A stretch of DNA of 64,000 bases, from positions 186,621,994 to 186,685,993 of the forward strand of contig NC_081415.1 in NCBI RefSeq assembly GCF_030272615.1, in the 5' to 3' direction. The notes beneath the pieces were generated by a model. It did not search any database and was not told where the DNA came from. It saw only the letters and a program-made list of their open reading frames with translations. Each line of letters begins with the position of its first letter. Positions within the stretch are counted from its first letter, which is position 1. Below, piece after piece: positions 58,091-64,000 of the stretch. This DNA is from Cryptomeria japonica (taxonomy: Eukaryota > Streptophyta > Pinopsida > Cupressales > Cupressaceae). The position numbers and the translations under genes are program-made.

Positions 58091-58520
58091 CACTAATACA
58101 TTTGGCCTAAAATTCTGACAGAGGTTTCCGACGAAGAAGGTATATTGTGACCAAATTTGAATTTTTTTTGAAAAATTGCCTGCATTCGTCAAAATTCCAA
58201 TGATAATTCGACATCTAGTTTTGATGGAGAAGAAATTGGCAATGAAATTTGTGTTTTTTTAAGAAAAAGTGCCTGCGTTCATCGAAATTCCAACAACTGC
58301 GGGCACTACTTAAAAAAGAAAAGAAAAAGACCAAGACATTTGATAAACATTATTCCTGGCTCTTCATCCTGTTGATCTCTGCGATCACAAAAAAATTGGG
58401 GCAAATTGACAAAAAATAGAACTCAGTCATTCTCACGTTGCTGCCCCCAGCAACGTAATAATGGGCGGGTTTGGCTTAAACATACATTCTCGTCCGTTTT
58501 GTTCAAATGAATAGTCATTA
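58091..58520. other. Spacer with a duplicated module
   Basis: Two related ~50-bp phrases, at about 58158 and 58237, each run from a T-rich block to gcctgc(a/g)ttc(g/a)tc(a/g)aaattcca. No gene is seen. A polyadenylation-like or LINE 3' end may lie here. Confidence 0.45.
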
Positions 58521-58524
58521 ACAT

Positions 58525-59335
58525 TTGAATTTGAATTATTCCTGCCTAAAAGTCTTACCATATGGAAAAAATAGGTTTCCATCCATATCGGTGTTTATTT
58601 CTAGTGTACTCCTTGCCTGTGCCAATATGGGAGCTTTTGGACAGGTAGACATCCATCAAACCATAACAAAAGGGCTTATTACCATCAAACATGCTCTGGG
58701 AAATTTTATTACAATCGGAAATGCTTTGATAAACATTTATGGAAAAATGTGGAACCATCGATGAGGCACATGAACCATTTGACCGAATGCCTCCAAGTAA
58801 TGTCGGCTCATAGAATGCTATGATTGCAGGATATGCACAAAATGAGTTTACTGAAAAGTGTCTAGATGATTTCAACCAAATGCAATTAGCAGGTGTAAAT
58901 ATTTGTCAACATCCCCTAGCCTGTGCGAAAATGGGAGCTTTGGAATAGGGTGTGGACGTCCATCACAAGATAAACAACAAAGGAATTTTATTAGTTGGTG
59001 TAGCTGCAATTCCCCTGGCAGTCATGTATACAAAATATGTGAGATGAGATAAGGAACACTGACTATTTGACAGTTTGACAGAATGCCTCAAATAAATTTC
59101 TCTCACAGAACACCTGATTACAAGATATGAACAGAGTGGGATTGTGGGAAAGGCTTTAGAGACTTTCAATTAAATGTGATTGTCAGGTATAAAGCTTTGC
59201 TAGTATCCTCCCAGCCTGTGCTAAATTGGAAGTTTTGGAACAAGGTATGAACATCTATCATAGGATAAATAATAGAGGAATTTTGTCACATGTTGTAGCT
59301 GCAATTGCCAGGGTACATATTTTAAAGATGTTTTA
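58525..59335 (+). pseudogene. Pentatricopeptide repeat (PPR) gene relic
   Basis: At least three decayed PPR repeats are readable in changing frames. SSVLLACANMGAFGQ with GNALINIYGK lies at about 58590-58750. FDRMPPSNVGS, NAMIAGYAQNEF and FNQMQLAGVN lie at about 58778-58900. A second round has CAKMGALE at about 58925 and GKALETFN at about 59150, with a weaker third. These are the phrases of plant PLS-type PPR proteins, RNA-binding factors of mitochondria and chloroplasts. Stops and indels throughout show a dead copy. It lacks the start and any E/DYW end in the window. It follows the LINE on the same strand and may have been moved or simply be old host DNA. Confidence 0.85.
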
Positions 59336-62300
59336 TATCATAGATAATTGTAGTTAAAATTCACTATGCCAACTATTGAACAATATCTGATATTAAGAAG
59401 GTTTATCATAAATGATGAAAGGCTTAGGTTGAAATTGATGAAATTTTTAATTTGTCAATGTTTATTATGTGTGAGATTTGTCATGTTATTAAATTTTAAT
59501 CATCCATGTTCAAGCTAAAGTTATCATTCTAAAGTTAGATAATTTGTATTCATTTAAGTATTTTTATAATGATTTCTTATATCATTTCTCTTGTCATCAT
59601 ATGACAATTCTTCATTTTTAGTGTGATTTTTCCTTCCACTACCATTCCATTCCATTCTATTCCCTCTTACTTCTCACCCTCTTTAGACATCCTCTATTCT
59701 TCCCATGTTTCTCATACCACATCCAAACTTTCAATACACTAATAAAGTAGTTTGATCAGCTTAAGAAAAGAATGGATACTATGCTTGTAGCTCTAATTCT
59801 ATTATATTAAATATGTGTTTCTTATGGACATAGAGATTGAATTTAATAATTAAATCAAAATAATATATGGCAAAGAACCAATAAAAAATTAATAAACAAA
59901 TAAAATAAGGAGAAAATGAAACCCTCTTCATTGCCTCATGATGCTCTTAAGCACAAAAATCCAACTTCTAACTCTTGTTATCTACCAATAATGTAAGAAA
60001 AATAGGATTTTCTCTCCATATATATGAAATGAAGGAAGCTTTCATCTTTATGCTCTGAAAATGAATAAGAGAGCAACTTTCAAGAATCCTAATGCCATCT
60101 TATTTGAAGATGGTACTTTCACATGGCTTGCAAAGAAAACTCAAAATAGTTTTTAGTTGAGGTATTAGAAATAGTTAATTAATCTTGGTCTAGTAAAATA
60201 GTATTGTAATAATCTATTACATATTAAAGAATCTTTCTAAATTTATGTAGTATGCATGGAACATTGTTGAATTCACATAATGTGGTGGTTTTTAACTATT
60301 CTATCTTATTATTGGTAATAATCAACGATGTGGTATTTTGGTGCAATTTATATTTTCATTCTTTGGGTGGTATATAGTGTAATAATCACCATGAAAATCA
60401 AGCATCATTATTAGAAGGGATCTCTTAAGAACAAATCAATTCACAGATACAAGATTGATTTAAACCTTCACTTCTAATGAAATAGTTGCCTCAAGGTTCC
60501 TTAAGTTAGTTTTGAGTAATAGTAATTTTGTTAATCATGTCCCCTACATTAGAAGGCTTGCATATGGAAGGCTTTCATATTGATTGGTAGTAATTATCCC
60601 CAGTGTAGCTTAGAGTGTAGAGATTATATGTTTTCTATATCCTACACATTTAAAGATATGAATATATTAAAGTTTAAGGAAGAAGTAGTGATAAATATGG
60701 AAGAAAATTATTAGTGACATCTGTTGACATCTGTTGTTAAAAGCCATTCAAATCCTTTAGGATTTTTAACTATAAATAATGAATAATTGAAACTAGTGCA
60801 TTGTAAGTTGCCATTTCTTCATAATTTTTATGCAATTGTATGGTAGGTGTTGACTATTTTCATGGTGATTCATAATAAGTGGTAAGTAGATGTCTCTAGC
60901 ATCTCCACAATTCTATTACTTTTTAGATATAAGATCCATAGAGCTTGGCATAGGAAGGATTTATTTCATGAAATAGGTTCCATTACTTGATCCCATAGTT
61001 GGTAGTGTCTTGACAAATGTAATGTAGAACCCTAATGCAATAGAGGCTGAATATCTAGTGGGTTGTAATGTGGTATAGTGAATTCAAGGTTTTGGAATTA
61101 TTGAGTTTTTATTTATCCCTTGCTATTTATGATTTTTTTGGTTATGGTTGTGGTGTTTGTAGGGAGACATTTACAAATTTATATCTATTTTCACTATTTT
61201 ATGGTTTATGGGTTTGTAATGGTAATTTAATGTTCTTTCATATTTTTGTATAAATACTTTATAATAGCTTATTATGGTGATTTGTTCTATTATGGATGCA
61301 ATCTTTATATTATATTCATTTCATGGGAAATTTTCCTAATAGAATCCCTAACTAATTTAATCTACAAAAATATAACATTAAAAAAAGAAATCTAATCATC
61401 GTCTTTACTTTTAATTAAAAAAATTGAGATAAAAGACCAATTAGGGATAATTAAGACATAATATTCTATCATGCAATGTAGGATACATTAATGATAGCAA
61501 ATAACAACTAAATTAGTTAGAGATCTTGAATAAAAATTCTAATTAGAAGGCCCTTATCTTCAAACCCATCACTATATGAAGAAACTAATAAAGGATTTAT
61601 GATCAAGTAAAATTCTATTTTCTATCACACTTTATGATAGGTTTTAAAAAATATATAAAATAATTCATCATTGTAACATATCGATTATGTGACCTAACTA
61701 GTTTCAATTCAAAAAAGGTCACACTAGAATGTATTGAATTAGTCTAAAGACTAGGTAACTGGGAGAGGGTCCAAACCCTTATATAACAACCAACTAAGCA
61801 AAAAGAGGATCTCACAAGCAGTGAGAAAACCAAAACTAAAAACGAGAAAACCCTTTTTTGAAAGAGATGCTTTTGATTGGAGCATCAAACTGCCAGGAAA
61901 AGGGGTCCTAACCCTACATTAGATTAAAAAATTTCAGATCAAAGGGGTTTAGGTAAGAACCCCAAACCAGATTCCAAAAAGAGAAACTTAAGCTAAGATA
62001 AAAGTAGCTAAAGGAATAGACAACAAGCAACAGGTTTTGAAAGGATCTCTAAAATTTTTTCCCTATGATAATACCTTGAACAAAGAATCTCTCATCTAAG
62101 GAGAGGGATCACCAAGATTTAAAAATAAATTAGGTTTAGCAGGCACCTAGAATCCATGAAATAATACAATCACCTAGCCATTCTGGTGCAAGGGCACAAA
62201 AAAGGATTCTACCTTCTTTCGCATATGTTGTAAGGTGTCCAATAATGTCTTAGGAAGGGCCTTTGATGGCTAGGTCCTATTTGATACTTTACATTTGTGT

Positions 62301-64000
62301 TTGAGCAATTTTTCTATGTAATAAGCCCAAAGGCAACCAAGATTGGTCAACTTGGTCAAAGGCCTTATTTGGGAATTTATTTAATGGTTTTGGTGTTTAT
62401 GGGTCATATATGGGTTATAGGTCCACTTTATATTGTCATCATGAAGGCATGTTTCATGTTTTGCTTTGTTGTCAAAAGTTGTCATGTTGCATTAGGCAAC
62501 ATTGACAAAATATTCAAAAAGTGGTTTCCAATGGTTAAAAGGTTGTTCTTAACTATTGGAGGAGGTTGTAACTTGTTCCTAGGCTTCATATAAGCCTTTG
62601 GAACTCACTATGGCTCATTTGGAGTTCAAGAAGAAGAATTCTTGCTTTCAAACTATCAAAAAACTATCTTTTTATGACATTTTCGTTGTTCTTTTGGTTT
62701 TGTATGGAATTGTACGGATATATTAATGGTTTGAACCATTGGGAAATATTCTCCTATTTTTTATCTTTCATTTGATTCTAGTGTGGGCTTCTGAAACGTC
62801 AGAATAAAGAAGTTATTGAATTTATACCCTCATTGCCTGGGAAAAGCCCTAGAACCTAGGGATTGGATGCAAAAAGAGCCATATTTCATCATTCCACCAT
62901 GGGGAAAATCTGAAACTTTGGGGAATGATGAAATAATATGTATTCTAGTTGTTTCACTTGGTTTTGAGACCAAGGAGTGTGATTTTCTATTTTTAAGATG
63001 ATGCCCTAGACTTGGCATTCTCCATGTGACCAGTCTGTGGAGGGGTAAAAGGGTGTGTAAACTAATGAAGGTGGACCAAACGGTGACTCAAGTTGGCATT
63101 AAAGTCACCCATAAACATGTTCAGACCTTTTCCAAAGGGTTTTATTTCAATCCATTTTGACTGGTGAATTTTTTCATAACAAATACACCATACTACCTAG
63201 GGAATGGCAAATAGGCCATATTGGGGTTAAGATACTTTCCGACCAAACTCAGATGCAGTTCCTTGGAATATTGTGATTCTTCCAAAAGGGTATTAGAATA
63301 TCCAATTTTTTTTGGTCTTTTTCAGGTAAGATGCAAATGAAGTCAAAAAAATAGCAAAACTAGGCCTAATTCCTTGTAGCCCTGTCCACTAGGTTGCTAA
63401 GGGCATTTTGTGATCAGGAGTTGAAAGGGTTGGTTTGAATGTTTATAAACCTTTTATTTTTCATCCCAAAAATGTAAAAAATCCATATATATGTCTACAA
63501 TCACCTTTATTCAAAGATCCACTTGGTAGAGGGTTTGGTGTAGTGAGTAGGCTTGGTAAAGAAGGGTAGTCGAAGTTGTGATTGGGAAACTCCACATTTG
63601 ATTCAAGTTGTCAGTGTTGTGGGGATCCTTGGGAAGGATCAAAGACAAGATTTAAAGGCCTTTGGAAGGTCTTGGAGATTGGACCATTGGATGGCACCAT
63701 TTGTAAACCCTTGAGAAGAAACCAAGACAAACTACTCATTTTGCCTTATTCCTCTACATCACATTCCCAAAAAAACATTAAGCACAATGGAAAGTGTAGT
63801 CAAGGAATGAACTAGAACATGAATTACCAATGGATTTTGAAAGGCACCCCTAAACCATTAGTAGAATAAACCCCTACAAACACAACAATTGGGTACGTAG
63901 GAGCAAGGCAAACCCCACAACCCACCTCAATAGGACCAGGATCACCATAATTGGTAGATGCCACCATAATAGTATCTACAAAACTAGCCTCTAATAGGAT
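59336..64000. other. AT-rich DNA without a recognised gene
   Basis: ORFs of up to 98 codons (for example 62297-62593, 61068-61253, 62816-63018 on both strands) have no recognisable domain. I see no LTR pair, tRNA or satellite. 62.3-63.8 kb has more balanced composition than 59.3-61.7 kb and could be an old element, but nothing supports a class. Confidence 0.45.

Noticed and set aside
52800-59335. LINE and PPR relic as one chimeric gene
   Set aside because: About 430 bp of unrelated sequence and different decay frames separate them. No joint frame exists.
62297-62593. 98-codon ORF, hydrophobic
   Set aside because: No recognisable domain and no conserved neighbour. It could be chance in AT-rich DNA.

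Overview
This is plant nuclear DNA with no prokaryotic features. It is AT-rich, full of LTR retrotransposons, and shows no intact single-copy host gene. The very long, badly decayed elements, the PPR relic and the plant-type LINE suit a large, slowly purged genome. A conifer or other gymnosperm is my best guess, but the sequence does not prove it.

The main structure is a stack of LTR elements inserted into one another. I worked it out from LTR pairs, target-site duplications (TSDs), primer-binding sites (PBS) and polypurine tracts (PPT). E0 is a decayed plus-strand Ty3/gypsy relic, with gag/protease at about 4.5-8.17 kb and RT at 50.5-52.2 kb. It is split by E1, a minus-strand Ty1/copia element (8173-50478; TSD gactt/gactc). 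The 5' LTR of E1 is split by E2, a minus-strand element with no visible pol (14272-49875; TSD ccttc). E2 holds E3, a solo LTR (19507-46748; TSD gattg). E3 is split by E4, a plus-strand copia-derived element (20949-46361; TSD gaaag/aaaag) that has gag and a long unrecognised second ORF but no pol. The gag of E4 is split by E5, a minus-strand Tat-like Ty3/gypsy element (22934-40809; TSD actgt) with gag, protease, G-patch-like segment, RT, two RNase H domains and integrase. E5 also carries an antisense ORF for a plant mobile domain protein. That ORF is itself interrupted by E6, a solo LTR (26620-27769; TSD gatgg/gacgg) related to the LTRs of E4.

Left of the stack (1-4.5 kb) there is a decayed copia LTR/PBS junction, an 82-bp tandem duplication and otherwise unassigned AT-rich DNA. 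Right of it lie a decayed L1-type LINE (about 52.8-58.1 kb, plus strand), a PPR gene relic (58.5-59.3 kb) and about 4.7 kb of AT-rich DNA in which I recognise nothing.

Every coding region seen is broken by stops or frameshifts, so nothing here looks able to move by itself. The most unusual items are the gag-plus-ORF2 element E4, the antisense plant mobile domain ORF of E5, a leader module shared by E2 and E5, and palindromic TCGTACGA-type motif clusters at two places in E5. All boundaries were read by eye. No alignment, divergence estimate or database search was run.
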